Part shown: positions 28,214 to 41,292 of the stretch, one piece after another
How positions within the stretch are numbered: position 1 is the first letter of the stretch
How the letters are laid out: each line of letters starts with the position of its first letter
NCBI GenBank assembly: GCA_026936335.1
Contig: JAPMXV010000056.1
Coordinates: 1 to 64,000, forward strand
Source: Mantamonas sphyraenae
Lineage: Eukaryota > CRuMs > Mantamonadidae
Reading direction: 5' to 3'
Length of the DNA stretch: 64,000 nt
The notes under the pieces: generated by a model
What the model saw: only the letters and a program-made list of their open reading frames with translations
Database searches by the model: none
What the model was told of the DNA's origin: nothing
Program-made: the position numbers and the translations under genes

Positions 28214-30640
28214 ATGAAGACAAAGATCCTTCGTCTGCTGGTGGAAAAGTACGCACGTGAGGAGAACGACGGCCGCATGCCCATGGTCTGCTCGCAGGAC
28301 CTGCTCGACTTCATCAAGAGCCGCTCCCGCAAGCAGTTTGGCAGCGTGGGCGACAAGACCCTGGACACAATGGTCAACAAGCAGATTGCAGAGCTGCAAA
28401 AGCAGCGCAGTCAAGACACCCCCGCAGACGCCGAGACCTCCCCGTCCCACAAACGCAAGCTCGACGACGTCGCCGGCCTGGGCATCAACGATCTCTACGC
28501 CAACGCCGCTAAACAGCGTGGTGCTGACTCGAACGACGCACCAACCTCCTCCCCAGGCTCTGCCGCCATGAACACATCCCAGTTTGATGACTACATGCAA
28601 CAGCAGCGTGGCCGCAAGCGCCAGCGCGTACCAAAGTCCGCGGACAAGCGCCGCAACGCAAACAGCCGCCAGCAACGCAAGGGCGATGATTCGGACGACG
28701 ACAATGGCGACGACTCACACTCACACACAGGCGACAACATAAACTTTCTCGTTGATCGGCCCCGTGCTCGCCTAGCCGATCTCGGAGGTTGCGACGCTGC
28801 TGTGCAAACACTTCGCGACATTCAGAGCGTCCTCACCCACCCGGATGTTGCACACGCTCTCAACAACAACGTCGAGTACCTGGACCCGGGCTGCATTGTC
28901 ATCTACGGACCGCCTGGCGTCGGCAAGACCGCCCTGGTCGACGCATATGCTGGTGTACGTGCTTCTCCACACTCGTCTGCGCATGCCCAACACTTACCCC
29001 TCCCTTTTCCCCCCTTCACCGCCTCCCTCTCATCTCTCCCTCGTTCCCATTCCCTCCCACAGGAACTTGGCTACGCCTATTATCGTGCCTCGTCCCAGGT
29101 TTTCATCAGCAGCATGTCTGGCCAGGCCGAAACCCGCATCCGCAATTTGTTCCGTCAAGCACGCGACAATGCCCCGTCCCTCATCTTCTCGACGAACTCG
29201 ACGTCGTTGCCCCACGCCGTGAAAGTACAGTGCGTGGCATGGACCAACGCATCCTCGCCGAGCTGAATCAGCAGCTCGACCAGGTCGGACACGACAACCT
29301 CTTCCAGCCCGCCACAGTCCTTGTCATTGCCGCCACCTCTCGCATCAACTCCATGGACCAACAGCTCCGCGGCAAGTTTACCAAAGAAATCGAGATGCAT
29401 ATGCCCAAGAAGGAGGGACGCCTGGCCATTCTCAACCGCCTCTGCACCAACAAGGTCCTCCACCCGTCTGTCGATTTGCCCAGCGTCGCAGACCGCACCC
29501 ATGGCTTTGTTGCTCGTGATCTCTGTTCCCTTGTCAATGGCGCCGTCGAATGTGCCGCCCTCCGCCTAATCCAACACAGTGCAAACGCCACCTCCGCCTC
29601 CAGCTCCAGCTCGAGTTCCGCCAACTCACCACCCTCCTCCTCGCCCCCACCGCATGCCTCTCCTGTCATGGACATTGACGACACAACGTCTCTGGATGAA
29701 CCCCAAGACGCGGTGGCTTCCCCAACCAAGTTCTCCCTCGACCTCGACGACAAGGAGACGTTGTGTCTGCTGCCCAACGACTTTACAGTCACCATGTCCA
29801 ACATCCAGCCAGCTGCAAAGCGTGAGGGCTTCTCCTCCGTCCCCAACGTCACCTGGGAAGACGTCGGCGCCCTCTCGCAAGTCCGCAAAACCCTCAACTC
29901 CAGTTTCATGATGCACATCAAGTTTCCCGACCAGTTCGAAGCACGCGGCCTCCGCCAGGATGGCGTTCTGCTCTATGGCCCTCCTGGCTGTGGCAAGACT
30001 CTCCTCGCCCGTGCCATTGCGAACGAATCCCAAGCAAGTTTCATCAGTGTCAAGGGCCCCGAGCTGCTCAGCAAGTATGTCGGCGAGGCAGAGCGTGCAA
30101 TCCGAGAACTTTTTGACCGTGCTCGTCTCAGCAGTCCCTGCGTCATCTTCTTTGACGAGATCGACTCCCTGTGTTCCAAGCGCGAATCCGGCTCCACATC
30201 CGGCGCTGACAAGGTCGTCAACCAGCTCCTCACAGAGCTCGATGGCACAAACGAACTCCGTGGCGTCTATGTCATCGGCGCAACAAACCGCGTCGACATC
30301 ATCGACGACGCCATCAAACGCAGCGGCCGCCTCGGCCTCCACATCCATGTTCCCCTCCCGACACCGCAAGACCGTGGCGACATCCTCAAGAAACTCACCA
30401 AGAAGCTACAACTGGCTCAAGACATTGACCTCGACGCCATTGGCGCCGATTCCTCTCTCGACGGCTACAGTGGAGCCGACCTCGCAAATATTGTTCAAGA
30501 ATGCGTTCAACCAGTCCTTCCAACGCCTGCAAAGCTCCCTCTCGGAGGATCCATCTGCGTTTGCCACCGCCATGGACTCGCTCATTGTTACGGCAGACGA
30601 TTTCGACGTAGCGATGCAGCAGGAGGCGGATGTGTCGTGA
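28214..30640 (+). CDS. NVL: NVL-type tandem AAA ATPase (nuclear VCP-like), two apparent frameshifts
   Basis: The protein has an N-terminal helical domain (residues 1-60), a basic NLS-like patch (GRKRQRVPKSADKRR), and two AAA modules. Known NVL remodels pre-60S particles in the nucleolus. Exon 1 is 28214-28954, the intron 28955-29062, and exon 2 starts at 29063. The first module has Walker A GPPGVGKTAL and a split Walker B. The second has GPPGCGKTLLARAIANES, FFDEIDSLCSKR, ATNRVDIID and GYSGADLANIVQE. Near 29187 the frame shifts inside the Walker B; restoring one C gives LIFLDELDVVAPRR. Near 30500-30503 a second shift follows VQE, and the frame ending at the TGA at 30638-30640 continues AFNQSFQRLQSSL. 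Total is about 770 residues. The sensor region reads RSGRLG instead of the usual RPGRxD. Confidence 0.87.
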
Positions 30641-30686
30641 CCGTGACAACGAAACGTTTTGTTTCCCTGCATCCATCCATCCCTTC

Positions 30687-33600
30687 TCACTCGTCTGCTG
30701 TCGAAGATCGCACCCTGATCGACTCGCTCCCCGTGCTGTTTGTGCTGGCGGCTTGAAGAACCCGCCCATGCGCCCCTCTGGACCCCGTGCGCTGACCAAG
30801 AGTCGTTGCAACTTCCGCTCGATCTCGCCGCACACGCTCTTGCCACTGCTTCTCCAGCTGCTCCTCTCGTCGGCTGCGCATCTCTTGTTTGCGCTTCTCT
30901 CTGGTTGCTTTGCGTTTCTGCTTCTTGTCATTTCTGCGCTTCTTGCGCTTCTCCTTGTCCATCGCGATTTTCTCTTCTCGCTTGTCCTCCACCCATTGCA
31001 CGAGATTGCGCATGCGACCACCCACGCTCAACACATATCCCACCACCGTGCCATTGAACGTGAGCATGCACGCAGAGAACACAGCAGGCACGTTGCCATC
31101 GCCTGCAAACGCCACAACGCTCAATGTGTACACATACACAGACGTGGCCACCAACAGTATCCTGCGTGCGCTCACCGTAAGACGGCGGCCCAGCACAGAG
31201 CCTGCTGCCAGCCCCACCACTGCGTACGGCGACATCATCCATGCCATTGTTGCCACCTCTTCGTTCACCGCGTCTGCAAACACTCCTAGCGCCAGCATCG
31301 TGCCCACCTGCAACACGTTCTCCACCGCCATGACCACCAGTCCAGTAGCCATCGCCTGCCGCACAGATCGACCATGCAGCAGGGCAAGCATCAACGTCAC
31401 CACTGCATGCGACATGCCTCCCATTCGCCATCCGATCACACTTGTTGCCAACACAAACACTCCAATTTCAAGCGTCTGGTTCAGCGTGAGGTCACGTATG
31501 CTTGTCATCGACTGGCGCATGTACTGCACACCCTGCCCGCTCCCGCCTTCCGCTTCAAGCGCGCCCATCTCTTGCATTTCCAGGGCTGCCTTCTGATCCA
31601 CAACATACGCCGCTTCCTCGTCTTCTTGCGCACTGTCCACTCCGCTGGCTGCCATGTAGTCCTCCTTTGCTTCTTGCGCACGCCGTGCTGCACGAGTCAC
31701 TTGCAGGTGCCACGCAAGCACACAGCTTAGCCCCATCACCGCACCAGCCACTCCCACAACCAGCTTGTTCGCTCCGTCGGGACGGCCAACCAGCAACGCG
31801 ACGACATTGCCAAACACAATGAAAGCTGAACATGCGCGCACCAACGGCCACTCTACCTTGGCGCCCGAGCTGGTCACGACCACCACGCTGGCCACGCTGC
31901 CCAGTGCCTGCATTGTGTTGCATAGCACCACCACCTGCTCCATGCTCCATCCATACCCAAGCACCATCACAGGCCCCAGCAGCAGCGACAAATTCAGCAA
32001 TTGCAGCGGCACAACAGTGCCGCTCAGGTAAGCCAGCACCAGTGCAGGTGCAAGCGACGCAATGTTGTCACTCACCATCGATGCCTGCTGCCCATTGCTT
32101 GCCAGCAGAGGAACCCACACAATGAGCACAAGCACAAACAAGCCGAAAACCAGACGTCGCGCGTGCCGACCAGCAAGCTGCCGAAGCTCGCTCATCAATG
32201 GCTCCTTGTGCACCTCCACACCTTCATCCTCCCAGTCTGTGCTTCGTGCGCCCACCTCCACGTGCTCTGACATCTCGTCAACCTCCTCTGCCGCCTCCCC
32301 CTCTGCCCATTTGCCATCACCTTCGCCACCCTCTTCGTCCACGGAGTGCTCTCGTGTCATGACAACCACTTCCTCTAGCCAGTCCTCGGTTGTCTTCATC
32401 TTGGCCTTTGGCTTCACACGCCCGGTCTGCACCATGCGCTGCTTCCGCTCGATGCCCAGCATCGCGTACACCTGTGGCAGCTCCACCAGCGTGTCAAATG
32501 GAATCATCAGCAGCATGTGCTGCGTGTGCAAGGCCTCTTGACGCAAGGCACGCAGCATAGGCCACATCACAAGCAGCCACACAGCGCAGATCACAAGCAG
32601 CGACACCAGCAGTTCCACAGTGAGCGACACCTGAGCCTCGCTCTGCGCAAGCTCCACCCTCTTCAGCAGTCGATCCCCCATGGTGGCCATTGTCTTTGCA
32701 ATCAAGCCGTGCTGAGCATTCATCAACTCCAGCGACAGCGGGTCGTTTGCACGCACCGATTCCAGCGACGACGACGTCACCATATCCCGCAGCGTTTGCA
32801 TGTACTGCAACAGCATGACATGCGCTCCTTGGCTTCCGATACGCCTGTCCAGCGTCCCGCTGCACCCTACTTCTCGGCACCAGTCTGTCGCGTACAGACC
32901 CGTGCGCAGTTGCACGTCACGTTTGCCCGTGCCCACAAGCTTGGCCAGGCGCGCGTGCTCGTCCTCCAGCTGCTGTATCACCTTGAGCATCACCCGAACC
33001 GTAGCCTGTCGTTCCACTTTGCCCTCAAGGGTCATCTGCAGTAGCAGTGGCCTCAGTTCCACCACCTTCCCGCTCACTCTTCCCAGCACATGCAACTGCT
33101 CAATCTGAACCTGCTGGCTCGCATGCGACGCTGAAACAAGTGCAAAAGAGACCACAGTCATTGCCAACAGCGCAAGAAGCGCCAGAATGTATCGCAGGTG
33201 GGTGCGCGACACGACACCCCCTGAGCGACGTCGTCCAACTGTCGTTTGACTTGACATCGTCTTGTCGCCGTGGCTGCTGCTCGTCACGCTGCGCGTCTCA
33301 CCCATTGTCGCCGTCTCTGCCACGACTGCATCTTCCTCGTCGCTGTCTCCGTCGCCACCGCGGTGGCACGCCAGCAGGCGCGCGTACCTGTTCATCAGGT
33401 TGACCACAGTGAACCGCGGGACGGTTGCAAACGTTTCCAGCGTGCTGTCTTTCTCCAACGAGATGAAATGGACCGTGGGGCGAAATGAAAGCCAGCCTAC
33501 GAGCAGCACAATCACAACCACCTCCACAAAAGCGTTCGTCACCAGCTCATCCAGCCCATGCAGCTCCTCGTTCACCTCAAACACCATGATGTCCTCAACC

Positions 33601-36600
33601 GTCTCGTACGCAGTCACCAACACCAGGACGCCATGGTCCACTACCGTTCGGAAAGGCGCAAACGTATCGAGCGACTGCAGGTTTTCCCCAGCGCGGAGTT
33701 GGGTCGTGTTGGCAGCAGCCACCTCCAAGCCACCCTGCGCAAACAGAAGGCCGGCGCGAGACAACGTCGCCTTGGTCTCCGTGACCACCGCTGTTCCTTG
33801 GTCATACGTCTTCCACGCCACCGTCAGATTGCGCACACGGTCGGTTCCGTTTTGAGTCAGCAGCTCGGCCGACGACACATGCTCCACGTGCGCTTTTTGG
33901 AACGCCACGATGTGGTTGTACACCTGAGTCGATGCGTGCATGTACAAGTTTGAGCGCACGACTGCGTCCAGCTCGCTGAACCGCGCCTGTACCGTTTCGT
34001 TGTGTGGTAGCAGCCCGGCCTGCTGCGCCTTGGCTGTGTCCACAGTTCCGTTTGGTGACGTCGCTGCTTGAAGAGACGCTAGCGACGCGTGCATGGTATC
34101 CAGGTTCACCGCTTCTGTCCACAGCACCGACTCACACGAGAGCACCGGCAACTCCTCCACGGCCACCAACGAAAGCACCATTGTGTGTGCGTGATCCTCA
34201 AACGTGCTCTCCAGCGCAAATTGGATTACCGTCACCGTCACCACAAACATCAGCGTGACCATAACCACGGTGCGCAGCTGTACAATGCCCTTTTGGTTGG
34301 CCAATCCAGACTGATTGTTCGAGCGCGTCTGCTGCGCAAACTCCGCACGCATCTCCTGCAAACGCTTGCGCAGCTTGCGGCGTCCACTGCGAACAGACGA
34401 CGAAGACGATTGACTACCGTCGCTGCTGGCCCTGCGTCGCCTTTGTGGCGGTGCCGATGAAGTGGTCGATCGCTGTTCATCGGGCAACGTCCCTGACGAC
34501 GGGTTGTCCCGTGAAACGTACGTGTCGGTGCCGTTCGATGCCAGACTTTCTGTTTCGGTGTTGATCTTGACCGATCGTTGGCTGCGCGCTTTCCTTCGTC
34601 CCGGGGGAGTCGACGTCATCGCCGTTCGTGAATCTGTGCGCTGCACCAGAGCCGAAGTGAGTACACTGGACGACGACAAACGTGTAAGTCCGGGCTTTGT
34701 CGCGTTGACGTTGTACGCCTGCAGTGTGTCGTCTTCGCCCAGAACCACGCAAAAGAGGCCCTGGGATGGGATCCACTTGATTCCCAGCTGGCCGCGAAAG
34801 TCCAGCGCCGGCACGTGTGCTTCCATGTACCTGACTTCGCCCGACACCATGGCGTCGTTCAACAGCAATTCGACTTCACCCAGGTGCTGCCGCCTCTCCA
34901 GCGCCGGTGCGGGCGTGCTTGACGACACAGCGCCGTCACTCCGCGGAGTTTGCGCCCAGCTCGCACCCGTGCCCCTCATGCTGGTGACGGTGACTTCATC
35001 CCCACCAAGAATGGGTGACATCGGATCTGACTCTGTTTGGGTCACTTCCATCGGCTCTCGCTCGTTGTCTGTGGCGTCATTGGGCGGCACGGTGGAGCGT
35101 GTGACCACGGAATCTGCGTTGTCCTCAGACCCACTCCCAACCGAATGCTCCATGCCCATGGTACCGCGCTTCAGACTGTGCACGTTGCCGTTTGTTTGTA
35201 CAAGGCTGGACACGGGGCTTCCCAGCTCCAACGAGGCGTCCCGGATTCGCCTGTGCTTCATCGCTCGGCGCAGCACCTTGTTCCACCCGACCACGGCTGT
35301 CATGCTGCCACGCGTCTCGTACACAACCATGTTGTCCGATTCATCAAACTCACGGCTTCGAGTGAGTGTGACAATGAATGTGTGAGACGTCTGTCCGTGC
35401 TCGTCCTCGCTGCTGCTCTCGAGTGGGGTTGCGTGCGCCGAATCCTCCACAGCCAGCTGCCGTTCGAGCACCACCGTTTGCGAGCGAAAGCGCTCCACCT
35501 GCATGTTCATCGGCACAAAGTCTCCTGAGGCTGTTAGCGCCATCACGGGATGCACTTCGTTCAGGTCAGAACGATCGAGTGCGTGCCGGTGAATGGATCG
35601 CGACGACATGGGTAGCACCTTGGACAGGGGCCTGTTTTCCAGTTGGTCGTGGCGCCAGCCCAGCAAGTGATCGTTCTGCACAACCAGAATGGTGCCGCTG
35701 CTGTCCACCACCAGTTCATACTCCTCGTTCTCTGCTCGCTGACCCTTGCGCTTCCTGCTGTTGCGTTCCTCGCCACGTGCCTCCAACTCTTCAGCCTTGT
35801 TGTACAGCAGCTCCGACGCTTGCTGGTCCGACATGACTTCAGACATGAACTGGGCGTAGGCGCGGTGGACGCGAGCCACGCGCGGATACTGCGCCAACAG
35901 CTCAAGAAACAGGTTGCGCGCCTGTTTCTGCGACTCTACGATGCTCTTGAGCACCTGCTCCATGTCTCCCAGATCAACCTGGGAGGCCAGCAGCATTTCC
36001 CAAAACTCGTGCATGAGCTCGAGAGCGGCAACGTGCTTCGTCCGCGCCACGTTGAGATTCTGCTGCAGACGCAGATGCGACACAAGGCCAGCCTTGCCCG
36101 AACGATTATCCACAGCAGCCATGGCCTCGCGATGCATGCGCATCACCTCTGTGTGCACCATAAAGTGCACGTCTGCAGGGGGGTTCAAAGCGCGCACGCT
36201 TTCCAGGTCGACCGACGCCCCTGCTGAGCCCGTGTACTGCAGAAAGCGATGGAAACACAACAGCAGATATGCACTGTGTGGAAACATGCGCATGCCCTCC
36301 TGGTACAGGTGGCGCACGTTTGCCTGCTGCACCGTGTCAAACTGGGCATTCCCTTCCATGATGCCTCGCGCGAGAAGCTCCACGTGCAGATGCGAGCGCA
36401 CGGTTACTGTGCGCCCATTGACAAGCAAACAGCCGTGCAGCGCGTCAAATTCAATGTCTACCAACGACAGACGCTGAGCCAGGCGTTCGGTTCCCAGCTG
36501 CTCGACTGCATCTTCGTTGTCCAACGTTTCTGCAAGGGAGGCAAAGAGTTTGGTGACACTATCGATGGGTACGCCTCGGCTGGTGTCCAACACGCTGAGG

Positions 36601-38226
36601 AACATACGCACAAAGATCTCCCGCGCTGCGATCCACGAAACGACGCCCACGACCATCATGCCCAAAATCCACAGCACCAGCCACTCCGGAAAGGTCGAAG
36701 GCACCAGAATAACGGTAATGCCGCTCCAAAGAGTTGCCGATGCCAGCGCAATGGTCAACTGGTTCGTGCGCAGCCTGTAGAACGGATACAGATACACGCG
36801 AGTGGCCACAATGACAGCCATCACCAGCACAAAGATGACTGCGTACAAAAGGCGAAATTGTGCAGGCTGCATGGCCGCTGGCAGCACAGCAAAGAGAAAG
36901 GCAAGCAGCGAGCGGATCGCAATCCAGCCGAGTTCCACGCGGCCGTGGGGTCGAGCTGTGATCATCTTTGAGCTCATGGAGGTGTCAAAGTAGGTCATGC
37001 GACACAGGGCTGCCACCAGAACGAGCACAAAGAGACACACCACGGTTAGCGGCACCAAGGAGATGAAGGAGCAGTTCTTGCCCGTTGGGCACAGAGACTC
37101 GAGCAGAACCATGGCTGCAGGCAAATAGCCGACCGAAATCAGCACTGTTACAACTGTACGCAGCAGGACCAGAGGCCATAGGGCAACAAAATGCTGCCTG
37201 GCCACAGAAAACGCCGTGTACAGCGTGAGCAGAAGCACCAGCAAAACGGCGCTCACTGCTACGCCATAGGCAAGCGCAAACAAGTCACCAGAAAGCATCA
37301 AACGCAAATTGAACACCTCCATAAGGCTCATGAGTGTTTGGTGTGACTGGTTGCTCTCGTATGCAGCGGGGAGCGAGGCTGGCGGTGTTTCGGGAAGATT
37401 GAGGAGGACACGTCTCCAAAGTGTCAACTTGCGCGTCGCGCTTGCGCGACCCCATCGTTTCGCTGAAATGCATTTTTGGAAGGGAAAATTGGCGACCATG
37501 CACTACAATGCACTGCAACAACGCGGTCACATCATGCAACACAACAGCAACGTTTCCAAGGAACTTTCCTGGAGCGTCAGCACGTTTCAGAAAAAAATGC
37601 ACACGTGCACGCAGCACCCCAACATCGCATTGTCCATCAACAGCTGCACAATTGGACATCGCCTCGCATAGACAATCCCTCCAGCTGTGCATTAGCGGGT
37701 ACAGGCATTCGTGGTCAAGCTGGCAGTGGCCGGGGACAACGGGACTCGCCAAATATGTTCCACGCGGACAAAGGCGGGCGCTTGGGGATCTTTCGTGCTT
37801 GCACACCCATGCGATGACCACTTTTACGACCAAACATGATCTGGCTGCCAGGGACGTGCAGACAAGTGCTGGGGGAGCGATGCACGCAAAACGGCGAAAC
37901 GTTCTTCAAAACGCGTCGAAAAAAAAAACGGGGTTGTCTTAAGAGCACGACGTACCTCGCAGCACCAGTGAGATGACCTGAGCATGCTCCACAACCAGAG
38001 AAAGGTACAGCCAAATATTGGAGATGTCCATCTGGTCCTTGAGCATGTAGGCCATGGTGTCGAGCAGGACGCGCTTGGCAAACTCGAGACGGCTTGGCTT
38101 TGTGGCGCCACCAACGACGACAACATCGTCGCCTGCCCCGCCTGCTTCCCAAGCCAACGAGGCACCGCTGATACCGGCGTCCCCTGGAGCAAGAGAACGG
38201 TCGTGTCCAGCGCGGGTCACGTTCAT
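30687..38226 (-). CDS. TmcB-like PAS-containing multi-pass membrane protein
   Basis: Predicted 2348 residues. Exon 1 is 37956-38226 (ATG 38226) and exon 2 is 30687-37462; the intron 37463-37955 has donor GTACGT and acceptor TTTCAG, phase 1. Without exon 1 the frame still opens with an ATG at 37499. The N terminus holds several TM helices. Residues about 445-650 match the helical-repeat region of Dictyostelium TmcB/TmcC proteins (YNKAEELE, FLELLAQYPRVARVHRAYAQFM). A PAS-like domain follows at about 670-790 (ELVVDSSGTILVVQNDHLLGW). Ser/Thr-rich linkers, paired TM helices flanking ectodomains (about 1158-1408 and 1518-1711), and a C-terminal cluster of about ten TM helices come next, ending in a Lys/Arg-rich coil. 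It may be an environmental sensor; the family role is not established. It is convergent with NVL, 46 bp apart. Confidence 0.75.
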
Positions 38227-38333
38227 TTTGGGTGGGCTGGGGCGCCTTTTTCCCCCCTTCGTGTCACTGCATGAGCCGCGACACGCAATCACACCATCAC
38301 ACCATTTCGGGTTCGCTCACGTTTTCCTCGCAT

Positions 38334-41256
38334 TCAAGGCTCCACTTGCACGTTGTCGGCAGCCAGGTAACCGATGGGCTGGTCGTGGCCGTCGGGAATG
38401 TTGAAAAAGTCCATGGACGGGTTCTCCTCACTCCAGGCTCGATCGCACACAAAGTAGCCACGGCGTTCAAACTGCACGACATCGCCCTTCTTGAGCAGTT
38501 GCACAGCCTGTTGACCCAGAGTGCTCTGCACCTTTTCGCTCACCGGATTGAGGTGGTCCTTGAAATCGTCCTTCTTCTCCAGCTGCTTCTTGTTCAGGAG
38601 CAGGTCAAAGTGGAACAGGTTGCAGGGAACCAGCAGGTCCGGTTGGTGGTTGGACACCCAGCTGAGCTTGAGTTCGGTGCTCTTAAAGTCGCCAGCAAGG
38701 TGCAGGCGAGCGGACACCTGCGTGGGCACGCTCTCGCCGTCCGCACGCACCACACCCTCCACGATCATGTTGCCCCAATGCATCAGGGTCACTTCGTCAC
38801 CCACGTTGAGCAGCGCTGCGTCCTCAGGCTCCAGCAGCAGGCTGCTCGAGTACCACACGTTCTTGCTGCCCACACTCTTTCGCTTTGGGTGCATGTCCAC
38901 CTGCTGCAGCTCGGCCTCCTCGGGCACTCCAGGCCCAGAGAGCAGCAGGGGTACGCCCGCACCCGCATCGATGGCCATGAAGCGCGGGGCAATGGGGTCG
39001 ATGATCTTCTTGTTGATGTTCCACATCTTGCTGAAACTCATCAGGTTGTCCGAGGTCGACGCACCCATGGAGATGAGAAACTCCTTGAGCGCTTTCACCT
39101 GCAGGCCACGACGCAGCATTCCCTGCACAGTAGGGAAGCGCGGGTCGTCCCACCCGCGCACAACGTTGTTGTCCACAAACCAGGTCAGCTTGCGCTTGGA
39201 CAGCAGCGTGTACGCAAAGTTAACGCGCGAGTACTCCCAAATGTGGATGTCGCGCAGGTTCATGGCGTTCAGGAACCAGTGGTACTGCTCGTCGCGGTCC
39301 TTGTACTCGCTGGTACGCAGGGTGTGCGTGACCCCTTCCAGCACATCCACAATGGGGCACGCAAAGTCGTAGGTCGGATACACCTTGTACTTGTCGCCAT
39401 GGATGTGGTGCGGCGTGGCCACGCATCGGTAGATCGACGGGTCGCGCAGGCTTGCGTTGTCCGCCGCGTAGTTGATGCGTGCACGTGCCACGCAGCTTTG
39501 GCCCTTTTCCGTGCCCTTCTTCATCTCCTCCCACAGCGCCAGGTTCTGTTCCACGGTTTGGTCACGGTGCGGCGACGCCAACTTGTTGTACCGCTGGTGT
39601 GCAATGTCCTCCTGCGCCTGTTCGTCCACGTAAGCCAGGCCGTTCTCGAACATCTCCTGCGCCTTGAGCAACAGCGTCTCAAAGTGGTCCGACGTGTGCG
39701 TAATCTGGTCAATCTGGATCTCCAGCGTCTCCAGGTCGCCCAGGATGTTCTCTTCGTACTCGGCCTTCTCCTTGGCAGGGTTGGTGTCGTCGAAGCGCAC
39801 AATCAGCTTGCCCTGGTACTGGCGTGCAAAGTACGAGTTGAGAATCACTGCCTTGGCGTGGCCCACGTGCATGTATCCAGACGGTTCGGGCGGAAAGCGC
39901 GTCACCACCTGACCAAACGTCGCTCCGGGCAGCTCCACGTTGAACGAGCCCGTCGTCACCTTCTTCTTCTTCTTGTCCTCCTCGCTCGTGGCCAGGGCCA
40001 TGTCAATGCTCTTGCGGAACTTGCCTGGCAGGAAGCGCACCGTTGTGGCCATCGTGGGCGAGTTTTGCAAGTAAGTGTACCACCGATCCAAGTGTGGCAC
40101 AGACTGCGGAGAGGCTTCGCGCGAGGTCATCAACAGCTCCCGCAGGCCCTCTGCTGGTTGAACGTGTACCAGAACGCATAGTCGGCCAGCGTGGCCACTG
40201 TGCCTGCCAGGAACACGTTGAACTTCAGCCTCTGGTTCACCTCCTCCGCCATCTGCTCCAGTGACGCCTGCGTGCGAGTCAGCTCTGCGTGCCTCGCCAG
40301 CCACTGGTCAACCTGCAGTACGAGGCCATTGTGGGCATTGTCGTTGTGTGTGTGCGTATTTGTGAGTGAATTGTCCATGCGTGCTTCGCGGTCTCCGCTG
40401 CCTCACCCCACTCTTACCATCGCTGCCTCAAACTCGTCCGCCCCATACGGGTACTCCGTGCTGCCCTGCTCCGGGTAGCGTGCCAGGAAGCGCGCAATGT
40501 TGTGGTCCGACGAAATGGTCAGGCTGTGGTGGGAGCCGGTGCGTGTCAGCGAGATCGGCGAAAAATGCTCCACTGCAACTTTTCGGGTGGAACGAAAATG
40601 CAAACCTACGCGTTGGCCAGTCGCAGCTCCGTCTCTCCAGCTCCGGGCTTGGGAATCCAGCGTACTCCCAGCGAGCGGTTGCACGCGGTGGCAAACAGAG
40701 ACGCAAATGGAGGCGTGGCCGGGTCGTACGTCACCGTGGGTTTGTCCAGCACAAACGTGCGCTTGAACAATCCGGTGCTCTGCGTCCCAGCCGCTCCTGC
40801 CTTCTTTGTCCCCTCCTCCTCAACCTCTTTGCCACCCTTGCCACCCTTGCCACCCTTGGCGCCCTTGGCCTCCTTCTTTTCCTTGCCCTTGCCCTTCTTG
40901 TCGTTCTTCTTGCCCGCCGGCGCCTTGGCGTCCATCCCGGCCGCCTCCTTCAGCTTCAGCAGCTCCGCAACCGCCGCCTTGATCTCCTCAGCAGACGCCT
41001 TGTCAGCCTTGAGCTGGCGTACCTTGTCCGCTTGCTGCTGCACGGCTGCCATAGCCGCTTCATTGCCGCCCTTGCTCTCAGTCTTCTTGCCTGCTGGCTG
41101 CTTGGCGTCCATCCCGGCCGCCTCTTTCAGCTTCAGCAGCTCCGCCACAGCCGCCTTGATCTCATCTGCTGGTGCCTTGTCTGCTTTGAGCTGGCGAACT
41201 TTTTGCGCTTGCTCCTGCACAGCTGCCTTGGCTGCCTCGTTGTCCTGTGTCGACAT
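38334..41256 (-). CDS. Glutamyl-tRNA synthetase with two N-terminal WHEP domains and GST-like domain
   Basis: Three exons (40610-41256, 40418-40523, 38334-40312; introns 40524-40609 and 40313-40417) give about 910 residues. ATG 41256 opens two WHEP domains (about 4-52 and 66-112; VRQLKADKAPADEIKAAVAE), a Lys/Gly-rich linker, then a GST-like domain as in eukaryotic GluRS/EPRS (TISSDHNIARFLAR, ADYAFWYTF). The class I catalytic core follows: PPEPSGYMHVGH (HIGH motif, about 391), FDDTNPAKEKAEYEENIL, LLSKRKL (KMSKS loop, about 625), then the beta-barrel anticodon-binding domain. It charges tRNA(Glu) in the cytosol and is of the non-bacterial type. The frame breaks at about 40155-40158 (restoring one G in a GGG run gives NQQRGLRELL). 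The start lies 36 nt after the stop of the Myb gene. Confidence 0.88.
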
Positions 41257-41292
41257 GTTCGCTCCAGTAGTTTTCGGTGGCTCCCACGGCGT

